From contig CAYMTR010000007.1 in the NCBI GenBank assembly GCA_964393405.1, forward strand, positions 1 through 64,000: a DNA stretch of 64,000 bases, read 5' to 3'. Each line of letters starts with the position of its first letter. Positions within the stretch are counted from its first letter, which is position 1. This stretch comes from CAYMTR01 sp964393405 (GTDB taxonomy: Bacteria; Bacteroidota; Bacteroidia; Bacteroidales; Prolixibacteraceae). The notes beneath the pieces were generated by a model that saw nothing but the letters and a program-made list of their open reading frames with translations, was not told the origin of the DNA and did not search any database. A program made the translations under genes and the position numbers. Of this stretch, positions 9,907 to 18,000 are shown one piece after another.

Positions 9907-10587
9907 TTAAAGCATATTACTTACTTCTGTAACAATCTGTCCGTCGAATAAATTAATTATCCTGTGAGCAAACCCTGCATCATGCATTGAGTGAGTGACC
10001 ATTACTATTGTAGTTCCTTCGCGGTTAAGTTCAGTGAGCAGGTTCATAACTTCAAGGCCATTTTTAGAGTCCAGGTTACCTGTTGGTTCATCGGCCAATA
10101 TCAGTTTTGGGTTTGCTACTACGGCACGGGCAATTGCAACACGTTGCTGCTGACCACCTGACAGTTGTTGGGGAAAGTGTTTGGCCCTGTGGGCAATACT
10201 CATTCTTTCAAGGACTTTATTGACAATCTCTTTTCTTTCGCGTGGTCCAATTTTGAGATAGAGCAGAGGTAATTCAACATTTTCAAATACATTCAGTTCA
10301 TCTATCAGGTTAAAGCTCTGAAAGACAAAGCCAATATTGCCTTTGCGTAGATTGGTTCTCTGGCTCTCACGATGCTTTGCAACATCGATACCATCGAAAA
10401 AGTAGTTGCCTTCACTAGGATTATCAAGTAGCCCAATAATATTAAGAAGTGTTGATTTTCCACAACCTGAAGGCCCCATTATTGCCGTAAATTCACCTTT
10501 TTTAACTTCGAAATTCACTTCATTCAACGCAAGGGTTTCTATATCCTCAGTGCGGAATACTTTTGTCAGTTTTACTGTTTTAATCAT
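9907..10587 (-). CDS. MacB/LolD-type ABC transporter ATPase
   Basis: Nucleotide-binding subunit (226 residues, normal for the family). Visible motifs are Walker A GPSGCGKST (residues 38-46), the Q-loop region GFVFQSFNLIDEL, ABC signature LSGGQQQRVAIARA, Walker B LILADEPTGNLDS and the H-loop VMVTHSMHDAG. The start codon overlaps the stop of the adaptor gene (TAATG, one shared base), a sign of translational coupling. It is the only ATPase in an operon with three FtsX-type permeases, so it probably energises all three. The family drives MacAB-type efflux and LolCDE-type lipoprotein release; gene order with HlyD and TolC favours efflux. Confidence 0.95.
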   Translation of the reverse strand: MIKTVKLTKVFRTEDIETLALNEVNFEVKKGEFTAIMGPSGCGKSTLLNIIGLLDNPSEGNYFFDGIDVAKHRESQRTNLRKGNIGFVFQSFNLIDELNVFENVELPLLYLKIGPRERKEIVNKVLERMSIAHRAKHFPQQLSGGQQQRVAIARAVVANPKLILADEPTGNLDSKNGLEVMNLLTELNREGTTIVMVTHSMHDAGFAHRIINLFDGQIVTEVSNML

Positions 10588-11840
10588 TATAATTCAATTT
10601 TGTTATTATCACCAAAAATTTCATAGCTGTTAGTAATTACCTTCTCTCCTGGTGTAAGTCCTTCAAGGACTTCATAATAAACAGGATTCTGGCGGCCAAT
10701 ACGAATATTGCGTTTTGATGCAGTATTTCCTGATTCATCTAGTACAAATATCCACTGTCCACCGGTACTCTGGAAGAAACCTCCCCGAGGAAGCAGCACT
10801 GCATCGACAGGTTGGCCTAATTCAAGGCGAATATGATATGTCTGGCCAGTCCTTAGGTTGTCTGGTATATCGTTTGCAAATTTTAAATCGACCTGAAAGC
10901 GGCCTTCCCTTACTTCAGGATATACTTTCATTACTTCGATATCAAATTGTTTGTCCTGACGTTCAAATGTTGCTTTTAGTTCACGGCGTACACGGTCAAT
11001 ATAATGTTCATCAATTTGAGCTACTACCTTAAAATTGTCGAGGATATGAAGTTGACCCACACGCTGTCCTTTGTTGACCGATTGGCCAATTTCAATATCA
11101 AGGCTTCCAAGTTGTCCGTCGGCTGGAGCCTTTACATTCAGGTCTTCAAGTCTTTGACGCACCATAGCAAGGTTTTGTTGCATATTCTTAAGACTGCTGT
11201 TCATCTGAATCTTTTGGTTTTCCCTGAAAATTGAATCCTGGATCATGCGTTCGTAGCGGAGTTCTCTGTCCCTGACTGCGAGATCATAATTGTCTTTTGA
11301 AATAAGGAATACTTCTTTGGATACAAAGCCCTTATCGAATAGGGAGCTGTTTTGTTCATAATTGCGTTTCAACCTGATCACTTCATAGTCGATATTCAGC
11401 AATTGCTGTTTATTGCTGATTTTTTGCTGTTCCATATTGATAAAAGTATTCCGTAATTCATTTGACTGATAAGCTAACTGTGATTCGGTGTTCAGTATTT
11501 GAAGGTTGAGGTCGTTGTTGACCATTTTGAAAATGATGTCACCTTTTTTGACCATTTCACCTTCTTCAATAACTTTCTCAGTTACTTTTCCACCTTCTTC
11601 TACATCAAGGAATATTGTAGTTATCGGTTCAACTGTTCCTATCAGTGAGATATAATCCTTAAAACTACCGCTTTCAACTTCAGAAATAGTGAGTTTATCT
11701 TTTTCTGCCCTGAACGTTGATGTTCCGGATGAAAGAATAAGTTTTACAATCAATCCGATTACTGCAAGAGCAATTATAATAATGATGATTGTTTTAAGCT
11801 TTAAGCCTTTCTTTTTTTCTATTTTACGATCCATGCCCAT
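10587..11840 (-). CDS. HlyD/MacA-type periplasmic adaptor protein
   Basis: Membrane fusion protein of 417 residues. It has an N-terminal inner-membrane helix (about residues 15-35, rich in Ile and Leu) and a split lipoyl/barrel-sandwich domain (EEGGKVTEKVIEEGEMVKKG and later VKAPADGQLGSLDIEIGQSV). Between these lies a long coiled-coil hairpin (about residues 115-235). A beta-barrel domain and a membrane-proximal C-terminal domain (LLPRGGFFQ, KRNIRIGRQNPVYYEVLEGLTPGEKVI) follow. It should bridge the FtsX-type permease and the TolC-like channel encoded just upstream. The gap to TolC is 16 bp, and the stop overlaps the ATPase start by one base. Confidence 0.94.
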   Translation of the reverse strand: MGMDRKIEKKKGLKLKTIIIIIIALAVIGLIVKLILSSGTSTFRAEKDKLTISEVESGSFKDYISLIGTVEPITTIFLDVEEGGKVTEKVIEEGEMVKKGDIIFKMVNNDLNLQILNTESQLAYQSNELRNTFINMEQQKISNKQQLLNIDYEVIRLKRNYEQNSSLFDKGFVSKEVFLISKDNYDLAVRDRELRYERMIQDSIFRENQKIQMNSSLKNMQQNLAMVRQRLEDLNVKAPADGQLGSLDIEIGQSVNKGQRVGQLHILDNFKVVAQIDEHYIDRVRRELKATFERQDKQFDIEVMKVYPEVREGRFQVDLKFANDIPDNLRTGQTYHIRLELGQPVDAVLLPRGGFFQSTGGQWIFVLDESGNTASKRNIRIGRQNPVYYEVLEGLTPGEKVITNSYEIFGDNNKIEL

Positions 11841-11856
11841 GGCATTCTTATTTTAG

Positions 11857-13197
11857 TTAATTATTAATATTCTGATTAAATCCATGGAAAAGCTGAATTG
11901 TCCTGTCAACAACAAACCAACTGTACTTTGCCCTTAAGACTTCTGATCTTGCCTGAGATAACTGGTTTTGGGCATTCATAAAATCTGTTGTATTTATAAG
12001 TCCTAGGCGAAACTTTTCGCGATATGTATCAAATGATTTTTCAGCATATTTAAGGTTGTCTCCTGCGTGTTGATATTCAATGTAATATGCTTCTTTTTTC
12101 ATTATAGCGTCTTCAATCTCCCTGCGGATCATCTTTTTCTGGTTTTCAAGATTGTACATTGCATTTTCAAGATCTATTTTGCTCTTTTTGACTTGGAAGT
12201 CACGGTAACGGCCATTCATAATCGGTACGTTCAATGACAATCCAACAGAAGGGTTCAGATAGTTATTAAACTGGGTATCAAAAGGGGTCTGTTTCCCGTC
12301 TGAAAGTGTGTCAGTAGAATAAAATCCGGAACTGTAACCACCGTTAATTGACAGGCTTGGGGCAAGATGTCCTTTTGAAATATGCAACAGCTTCCTGAAA
12401 TAATCGAGTTCATATTCTTTTTGAAGAACTGAAGGATAATTCAGGCATGCAGCTGCATATATTGTTTCAACTGATTGATTTTTCCCATCAGGTATTTTAT
12501 TGTCAATTTCTGCTGATGAGAGAATAAAATTAGTGTTTACTGGTATTTCAATTAATTGGGCAAGTTTTAATCTAAGTAACCGAAATTCGTTTTCTACCTG
12601 ACTAAGCGCCAACTTATTCCCGGATACAGTGGCTTCAATTTCATTCAGTGCTGCCGGTTCAAGTTGACCGGCTTCAATAGTAGCAGTAATACGTTTTGAT
12701 TCAGAAATACTTACTTCGAGCTGTTCCTTGGCAACTTCAACAAGTGCATGTTGGTAAACAACCCTTGCAAAGAGATCGACCACTTCAGTTGTAACAACAT
12801 TTATTGCCAGTTTTAAACTTTCGAGGCATACCAGTTCATTGAAGCGGTTTGCAGAAATAGTATTCATGTTGGTAAAACCAGAAAAAAGGTTCATTGAACT
12901 GCTTAATCCATAACTCATGTTATAAGTGGAACCAGAAGAAATCTCATTGTTCTGGTTTGTTGAACGTCGAAAATCGAAATTTGAGTTTCCCCAACCATTT
13001 AAAGATGGGGCAATGTTCCATTGACTTTGTTGTCGGTCATAGACAGCCTTCTTCTCAAGATTTTGCTGAATTTTTAATGCAATGTTCTGTTCTAATGCTT
13101 GATTGATGCATCTTTCAAGCGTCCATCCATCATTTTCCTGAGCCTTTAAATTCAAGGTAAAAAGGATTAGTAATAAATATATCGATACGTGTTTCAT
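11857..13197 (-). CDS. TolC-family outer-membrane efflux protein
   Basis: First gene of the export operon (446 residues). A signal peptide (about residues 1-19, cleaved near LKAQEN) is followed by two outer-membrane-efflux-protein repeats, each with long helical hairpins. These are visible as LEVSISESKRITATIEAGQLEPAALNEIE in the first half and DLENAMYNLENQKKMIRREIEDA in the second half. Trimers of this family form the outer-membrane channel-tunnel of tripartite pumps. Being first after the sigma-54-like promoter, it sets the operon start. No individual substrate can be inferred. Confidence 0.93.
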   Translation of the reverse strand: MKHVSIYLLLILFTLNLKAQENDGWTLERCINQALEQNIALKIQQNLEKKAVYDRQQSQWNIAPSLNGWGNSNFDFRRSTNQNNEISSGSTYNMSYGLSSSMNLFSGFTNMNTISANRFNELVCLESLKLAINVVTTEVVDLFARVVYQHALVEVAKEQLEVSISESKRITATIEAGQLEPAALNEIEATVSGNKLALSQVENEFRLLRLKLAQLIEIPVNTNFILSSAEIDNKIPDGKNQSVETIYAAACLNYPSVLQKEYELDYFRKLLHISKGHLAPSLSINGGYSSGFYSTDTLSDGKQTPFDTQFNNYLNPSVGLSLNVPIMNGRYRDFQVKKSKIDLENAMYNLENQKKMIRREIEDAIMKKEAYYIEYQHAGDNLKYAEKSFDTYREKFRLGLINTTDFMNAQNQLSQARSEVLRAKYSWFVVDRTIQLFHGFNQNINN

Positions 13198-13222
13198 GAA
13201 AAATTTTATTATACCAGAAGAT

Positions 13223-13238
13223 ATCTAATGCTGTGCCA
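13223..13238 (-). promoter_or_regulatory. Candidate sigma-54 (-24/-12) promoter of the export operon
   Basis: On the minus strand the bases read TGGCACAGCATTAGAT. The -24 block TGGCAC matches the sigma-54 consensus exactly. After the fixed 10-nt distance from GG comes GA where GC is expected, so the -12 block is imperfect. Transcription would begin about 15 nt before the TolC start codon. The divergent gene is a sigma-54-dependent activator, which supports the call. Confidence 0.6.
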
Positions 13239-13290
13239 AAATGTTAAACATCAATAATTCAGCTTATTAATTAAATAGAGATATTTGTGA

Positions 13291-13329
13291 TGTAAAAAAA
13301 ATTGACAATAAGTGTAAAGAACTTTTACA
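13291..13329. promoter_or_regulatory. Two tandem inverted-repeat activator sites (candidate enhancer)
   Basis: Two 17-bp elements of identical design lie 22 bp apart, two helical turns: TGTAAA-N5-TTGACA at 13291-13307 and TGTAAA-N5-TTTACA at 13313-13329. The second is a perfect 6-bp inverted repeat; the first has one mismatch. They sit about 60-100 bp upstream of the -24/-12 element of the export operon, the normal place for sites bound by NtrC-type activators. The activator gene starts 113 bp away on the other side. Binding itself is inferred. Confidence 0.55.
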
Positions 13330-13442
13330 AAGTATTATTTTTATATAAATTCTATATAGTTGTAATTCAGTCCTCTGATTGGAGCTTTACGTTTAGGAAT
13401 GATTTTAGATAGAGAAAACAACATAAGATTACAAGATAAGAA

Positions 13443-14807
13443 ATGAAAGATTCAAATATCCTTATTGTTGATGATAGTAAGAGCATTCTCAGTGCTTTGG
13501 AATTATTGCTTAAAGGGCGATGTAAAAAGGTTAGGACTTTATCATCACCAAACCTGTTACTAAATGAGCTGCAAAAGGAAAATTACGATGTTTTGTTGCT
13601 TGACATGAATTTTTCAGCAGGTATTAACACAGGTAATGAGGGAATATACTGGCTTCAGCGTGTTTTAGAATTAGATCCCGGTTTAAGTGTTGTGATGATA
13701 ACCGCATTTGGGGATGTTGAATTAGCAGTTAAAGCTGTCAGGATGGGAGCGACTGATTTTGTTCTGAAGCCCTGGGATAATGAAAAAATGATTGTTACGA
13801 TTGATTCTGCATGGCGCTTAAATCAATCAAGGAAGGAAGTCAGGAAATTAAAATTAAAAGAAAAGCAGCTGATAGCTGAAATCAACGGGCCAGTTTATAA
13901 CCTGATAGGTTCTTCCCCTGCATGGAAAAATGTAATGGGATTGGTAGCCAAGGTTGCCTCGACAAATGCCAATGTTTTGATAACAGGAGAAAATGGTACA
14001 GGAAAAGAGTTGGTAGCCCACGAAATACACCGTTTATCAGAACGGGCTGAAAAAATAATGGTTACTGTAGATATGGGGTCGATTACCGAATCATTATTTG
14101 AAAGTGAGCTTTTTGGTCATAAGAAAGGCTCATTCACTGATGCACATGCTGACAGGACAGGTAAGATTGAAACAGCAAATGAAGGTACACTCTTTCTTGA
14201 TGAAATTGGAAACCTGCCAATGCCGATGCAGGCAAAATTATTGTCTGTACTTCAAAATCGGACTATTATAAGAGTGGGGAACAATAACCCTATTCCGGTT
14301 GATGTTAGGCTTATTTGTGCGACAAACTGCAATCTGCTCCAAATGGTTTCAAATGGACTTTTTCGTGAGGACCTGCTTTACAGGATAAACACCATACATA
14401 TAGAACTACCTCCTTTGAGAAACCGCAAATCAGATATTGCAGAGTTAGCTTTATTCTTTCTAAACAAATACTCAGCTAAATACAATAAATCAGGGTTTGA
14501 GCTAAGTGAAGCAGCTATAAGGAAGCTTGAAGATTATTCATGGCCGGGAAATGTTAGGGAGTTACAACACTCGATTGAAAAAGCGATTATATTGTGTGAC
14601 AACAGGGTTTTACAACCATTTGACTTCATTTTCCGCAATAACGAAAATGCAGAATCTGTCAATTACGAAGGTACACTTGAAGATATGGAGAAAAAATTAA
14701 TTGCCGATGCAATTTTTAAACAGGAAGGAAATCTTACCAGTGTAGCTAATCAACTTGGAATTACCCGGCAGACCCTATATAATAAAATTAAGAAATATGG
14801 CTTATAA
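13443..14807 (+). CDS. Sigma-54-dependent response regulator, NtrC family
   Basis: Two-component transcription activator of 454 residues. The receiver domain (about 1-125) has the acidic pair at D10/D11, phospho-acceptor D54 (LLLDMNFSAG) and the conserved lysine in VLKPWDNE. The AAA+ domain (about 150-385) has Walker A GENGTGKE (182-189), Walker B LFLDEIGNL and the R-finger region DVRLICATN. A Fis-type HTH lies at the C-terminus (SVANQLGITRQTLYNKIKKYGL region). The loop that contacts sigma-54 reads GSFTDA (229-234) instead of the textbook GAFTGA; the TD variant is, from memory, common in this phylum. The kinase gene follows with an 11-bp overlap. Probable target: the divergent export operon. 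Confidence 0.95.
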   Translation: MKDSNILIVDDSKSILSALELLLKGRCKKVRTLSSPNLLLNELQKENYDVLLLDMNFSAGINTGNEGIYWLQRVLELDPGLSVVMITAFGDVELAVKAVRMGATDFVLKPWDNEKMIVTIDSAWRLNQSRKEVRKLKLKEKQLIAEINGPVYNLIGSSPAWKNVMGLVAKVASTNANVLITGENGTGKELVAHEIHRLSERAEKIMVTVDMGSITESLFESELFGHKKGSFTDAHADRTGKIETANEGTLFLDEIGNLPMPMQAKLLSVLQNRTIIRVGNNNPIPVDVRLICATNCNLLQMVSNGLFREDLLYRINTIHIELPPLRNRKSDIAELALFFLNKYSAKYNKSGFELSEAAIRKLEDYSWPGNVRELQHSIEKAIILCDNRVLQPFDFIFRNNENAESVNYEGTLEDMEKKLIADAIFKQEGNLTSVANQLGITRQTLYNKIKKYGL

Positions 14808-16143
14808 GCATTATAACAGACTTTTATTTGTCAGGATACTGGCATTGGTATTAATTCCTTTTTTAATTGGGTTTCTAAGTGCAAAATTGCAATCGGTTTT
14901 TCTTATTTTATTTTTATCAGGATTTGAGATGATAATGATTTATGAAATGATCAATTTTCTCAATAAATCAAACCGTCAGATCAACTTCTTTATCCAGGCA
15001 ATAAAAAATGATGATACGACATTAAGGTTTCCTATAAAGACTGGAAATTCCATTATAAATGACCTTCACCTCAGTCTTAATGAGCTAAATATTATTTTGC
15101 AGCAGGCAAAAGTTAAAAGTCAGATAAAAGAACGTTATTTTAGTGAGATACTACATAATATCGGGGTAGGGATTATGATATACAATGAGAAGGGTTTTGT
15201 AACTGAAGTCAACCCTGCAGCCCTTGAACTTTTCGGATTGCAGAACCTGACCCACTTGTTACAACTTGACCGTATTGACAAAAGGTTTAAAGAGGAACTG
15301 GAAGCTATTACACATCTCAATAAACAAGTAATTATTCTCAGAAAAGCCAATGAACAGATTCATATCATTACACGTTGCTCTGTAATTAACCTTATGGATG
15401 AAAATTTAAAACTTATTACACTTCAGGATATACGTGGAGAGCTTGAAAGAAAAGAGCTTGACTCATGGGTAAAACTGATAAGGGTCCTCAGTCATGAAAT
15501 AATGAACTCACTTGCCCCTGTAACATCCATAGCCCAGTCTTTGCGGGGGATATGGAAAGAAAAGTTTGAGGCTGATCCTGCGTTAATAGCTGATGATGAA
15601 GTTAATAGCACACTTAAAGGGTTGGAGGTAATTAGTGAAAGGGGAGAAGGGCTTATCCGGTTTGTCCAGTCATACCGGATGTTGACCAAAGTTCCTATAC
15701 CCCATATTTCGAATGTAAGTATGAAAAACCTGTTTGACAGGTTAAGTATTTTAGTTTCACCAATGAAGGAAGAGTATGGTGTATCAATAATATTCTATCA
15801 GCCGGAACCTGATTTTGATGTTCAGATTGATGAGCAGCTGATGGTCCAGATTGTAATTAACTTGGTAAAAAATGCTGCTGAAGCTTTAATTGAAACTCAA
15901 AATCCTACAATTGAAATATCAGGGAAATCATTATATTATGGTGAGACTGAAATATCAGTCAAAGACAATGGTCCGGGAATTCCTGAGGAAATAATTGATG
16001 AAATTTTTGTTCCTTTCTTTACAACCAAAGAAAACGGTACAGGCATCGGATTAAGCCATTCAAGACAGATTATGAGGGCATATGGAGGTACAATAAATTG
16101 TATCTCAAAACCTGGTGAAACTGTTTTTAAGTTACAATGGTAG
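14797..16143 (+). CDS. Membrane sensor histidine kinase, NtrB/NtrY-like, partner of the sigma-54 regulator
   Basis: Starting at ATG 14797 gives about 448 residues and puts two membrane helices at the N-terminus (LLFVRILALVLIPFLIGF and LIFLFLSGFEMIMIYEMI-like). An earlier in-frame start at 14755 would lie inside the regulator gene. A linker with HAMP-like character and a PAS domain (GVGIMIYNEKGFVTEVNPAALELFG) precede the kinase core. The core shows the H-box LSHEIMNSLAPVTS with phosphorylated H233 (numbered from 14797), N-box NLVKNAAEAL, G1 DNGPGIPEE, F-box FVPFFTTK and G2 GTGIGLSHSRQIM. The gene overlaps the regulator stop by 11 bp, so the two are co-translated. The ligand is unknown; there is almost no periplasmic loop, so sensing is probably within or near the membrane. 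Confidence 0.92.
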   Translation: MAYKHYNRLLFVRILALVLIPFLIGFLSAKLQSVFLILFLSGFEMIMIYEMINFLNKSNRQINFFIQAIKNDDTTLRFPIKTGNSIINDLHLSLNELNIILQQAKVKSQIKERYFSEILHNIGVGIMIYNEKGFVTEVNPAALELFGLQNLTHLLQLDRIDKRFKEELEAITHLNKQVIILRKANEQIHIITRCSVINLMDENLKLITLQDIRGELERKELDSWVKLIRVLSHEIMNSLAPVTSIAQSLRGIWKEKFEADPALIADDEVNSTLKGLEVISERGEGLIRFVQSYRMLTKVPIPHISNVSMKNLFDRLSILVSPMKEEYGVSIIFYQPEPDFDVQIDEQLMVQIVINLVKNAAEALIETQNPTIEISGKSLYYGETEISVKDNGPGIPEEIIDEIFVPFFTTKENGTGIGLSHSRQIMRAYGGTINCISKPGETVFKLQW

Positions 16144-16188
16144 ATTGAGAATAAAGTCTTATTTTGTATTAAATTCAATTATAATGCG

Positions 16189-17973
16189 ATGAATAAAGCA
16201 GGAATCTTTACTTTCATTGTCCTTTTTGTGGTTATATGTCCTTACTTTGTTTTTTCACAAAGCGCTATGTCAAATGTTTATTCGCGTAAAGGTATAAGTC
16301 TTAACGGACTATGGAATGTATTAGTGGATCCGACAGGGATAGGCAATTGGCGCGAAGTATGGAAAGAAAGAAAACCTGAAAAGAAGAGTGATTTTTTTGA
16401 ATATTCCTTTGAAGGGGGACCTCAATTTAATGTTCCGGCTGACTTTAATTCACAGATGGCAGAACTTACATATATTGAAGGGACGGTATGGTATAAGAAG
16501 ACTTTTGAATATTTTAAACTGGAGGAGAAAAGACTATTTATATACTTTGGGGCTGTTAATTATATTTCTAAAGTATATCTGAACGGAGAATATTTAGGAA
16601 GCCATGAAGGAGGTTTTACCCCTTTTCAGTTTGAGATAACTGATAAAGTTAATAACGGCATTAATAAAGTTGTTGTTATGGCCGACAATACAAGGAATAT
16701 AAACGGCTTACCAGGGTTGGGGTTCGACTGGTTTAATTATGGAGGTATAACACGTGATGTTTTTATTGTTGAGACAAACGGAACTTATATTGATGATTAC
16801 AATATTCAACTCAAAAAAGGCTCCTATGCTGATGTAGCTGGTTGGATAAAATTAAACGGTGGTAAAGCTTCTCAAAAATTAAACATTAGGATTCCGGAGT
16901 TAAAAATCAATAAGACAAGTTTTTCTGATGGCAAGGGCTATGCTCCGGTTAGCTTCAATGCTGATTTTGTATTGTGGTCTCCCGAGAATCCTAAACTCTA
17001 TGAAGTGATTATTGAATGTGAGACAGATACAATAATTGATAAGATTGGTTTCAGAAGTATTGAAACTAAAGATGGTAAAGTGTTTCTAAACGGTAAAGAT
17101 ATTTTTCTGAAAGCAATAAATATTCATGAAGAAAACCCGATTAAAAAAGTTAAAGCTTGTACTGAAGATGATGCACTACTGCTGCTTAATTGGGCTAAGG
17201 ATTTAGGTTGTAATATGGTGCGCCTTGCTCATTATCCTCACAATGAATATATGGTCAGACTTGCTGAAAAGATGGGATTGATGGTTTGGGATGAAATACC
17301 GATATATCAGCATATTGAGTTTTCTACTCAGTGTGTACCTGAAAAAATGAGCCTGATGATGAAGGAAATGATCAAAAGGGACAGAAACAGGTGCAGCGTT
17401 GTTATCTGGAGCTTGTCTAACGAAACATATTCTTTTACACCCAACAGAGATAATGCACTTATTGACCTAACCAAGGAATGCCGAACTATTGATTCAACAC
17501 GTTTAATAACTTCAGTTATTAATAATCAGGGATATAATGACAATACTTTTAATGTTTGGGATACACTTTACCGGTATTGTGATATTATTTCACTCAACGA
17601 ATATATTGGTTGGTATGTACCATGGCAAGGAAAGCCGGAGGATGTAAAATGGAAAATTGTATATCCCGAAAAGCCAGTTTTTATTTCTGAGTTTGGAGGA
17701 GAAGCTCTATACGGTAGTAATTATGGTCCTAAGGATGAAGCGGCATACTGGAGTGAAGAATATCAGGAGAATATATTTAAGGATCAGGTTAAAATGTTTG
17801 CAACTTTACCTAATTTAGTAGGTGTATGTCCATGGCTATTGGTTGATTACAGTTCACCGGGAAGGATGCACCCAGTGTTTCAGCAAGGATGGAACAGAAA
17901 AGGATTGCTATCTGATAAAGGAGAAAAGAAAAAGGCATGGTATATAATTAGAGATTTTTTCAGCAGCCGTTAA
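16189..17973 (+). CDS. Secreted glycoside hydrolase family 2 enzyme (beta-glucuronidase/beta-galactosidase type)
   Basis: Retaining exo-glycosidase of 594 residues. A cleavable signal peptide (1-24, ends ...VFSQ) is followed by a GH2 sugar-binding jelly-roll (about 40-190, RLFIYFGAVNYISKVYLNGEYLGSHEGGF-like), an Ig-like domain (about 195-285) and a TIM barrel (about 286-590). The acid/base is E412 in the motif WSLSNET and the nucleophile is E501 in ISEFGGEA. Overall length and the compact three-domain plan resemble beta-glucuronidases more than large LacZ enzymes. Substrate specificity cannot be read from sequence. It follows the kinase gene by 45 bp and precedes a GH20 gene by 27 bp, suggesting a small glycan-degradation operon. 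Confidence 0.9.
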   Translation: MNKAGIFTFIVLFVVICPYFVFSQSAMSNVYSRKGISLNGLWNVLVDPTGIGNWREVWKERKPEKKSDFFEYSFEGGPQFNVPADFNSQMAELTYIEGTVWYKKTFEYFKLEEKRLFIYFGAVNYISKVYLNGEYLGSHEGGFTPFQFEITDKVNNGINKVVVMADNTRNINGLPGLGFDWFNYGGITRDVFIVETNGTYIDDYNIQLKKGSYADVAGWIKLNGGKASQKLNIRIPELKINKTSFSDGKGYAPVSFNADFVLWSPENPKLYEVIIECETDTIIDKIGFRSIETKDGKVFLNGKDIFLKAINIHEENPIKKVKACTEDDALLLLNWAKDLGCNMVRLAHYPHNEYMVRLAEKMGLMVWDEIPIYQHIEFSTQCVPEKMSLMMKEMIKRDRNRCSVVIWSLSNETYSFTPNRDNALIDLTKECRTIDSTRLITSVINNQGYNDNTFNVWDTLYRYCDIISLNEYIGWYVPWQGKPEDVKWKIVYPEKPVFISEFGGEALYGSNYGPKDEAAYWSEEYQENIFKDQVKMFATLPNLVGVCPWLLVDYSSPGRMHPVFQQGWNRKGLLSDKGEKKKAWYIIRDFFSSR

Positions 17974-18000
17974 ATTTATAATCTAAATAATCATAAAAAG

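Noticed and set aside
16388..16582. 64-codon ORF within the GH2 gene
   Set aside because: Shadow frame of a well-supported glycosidase.
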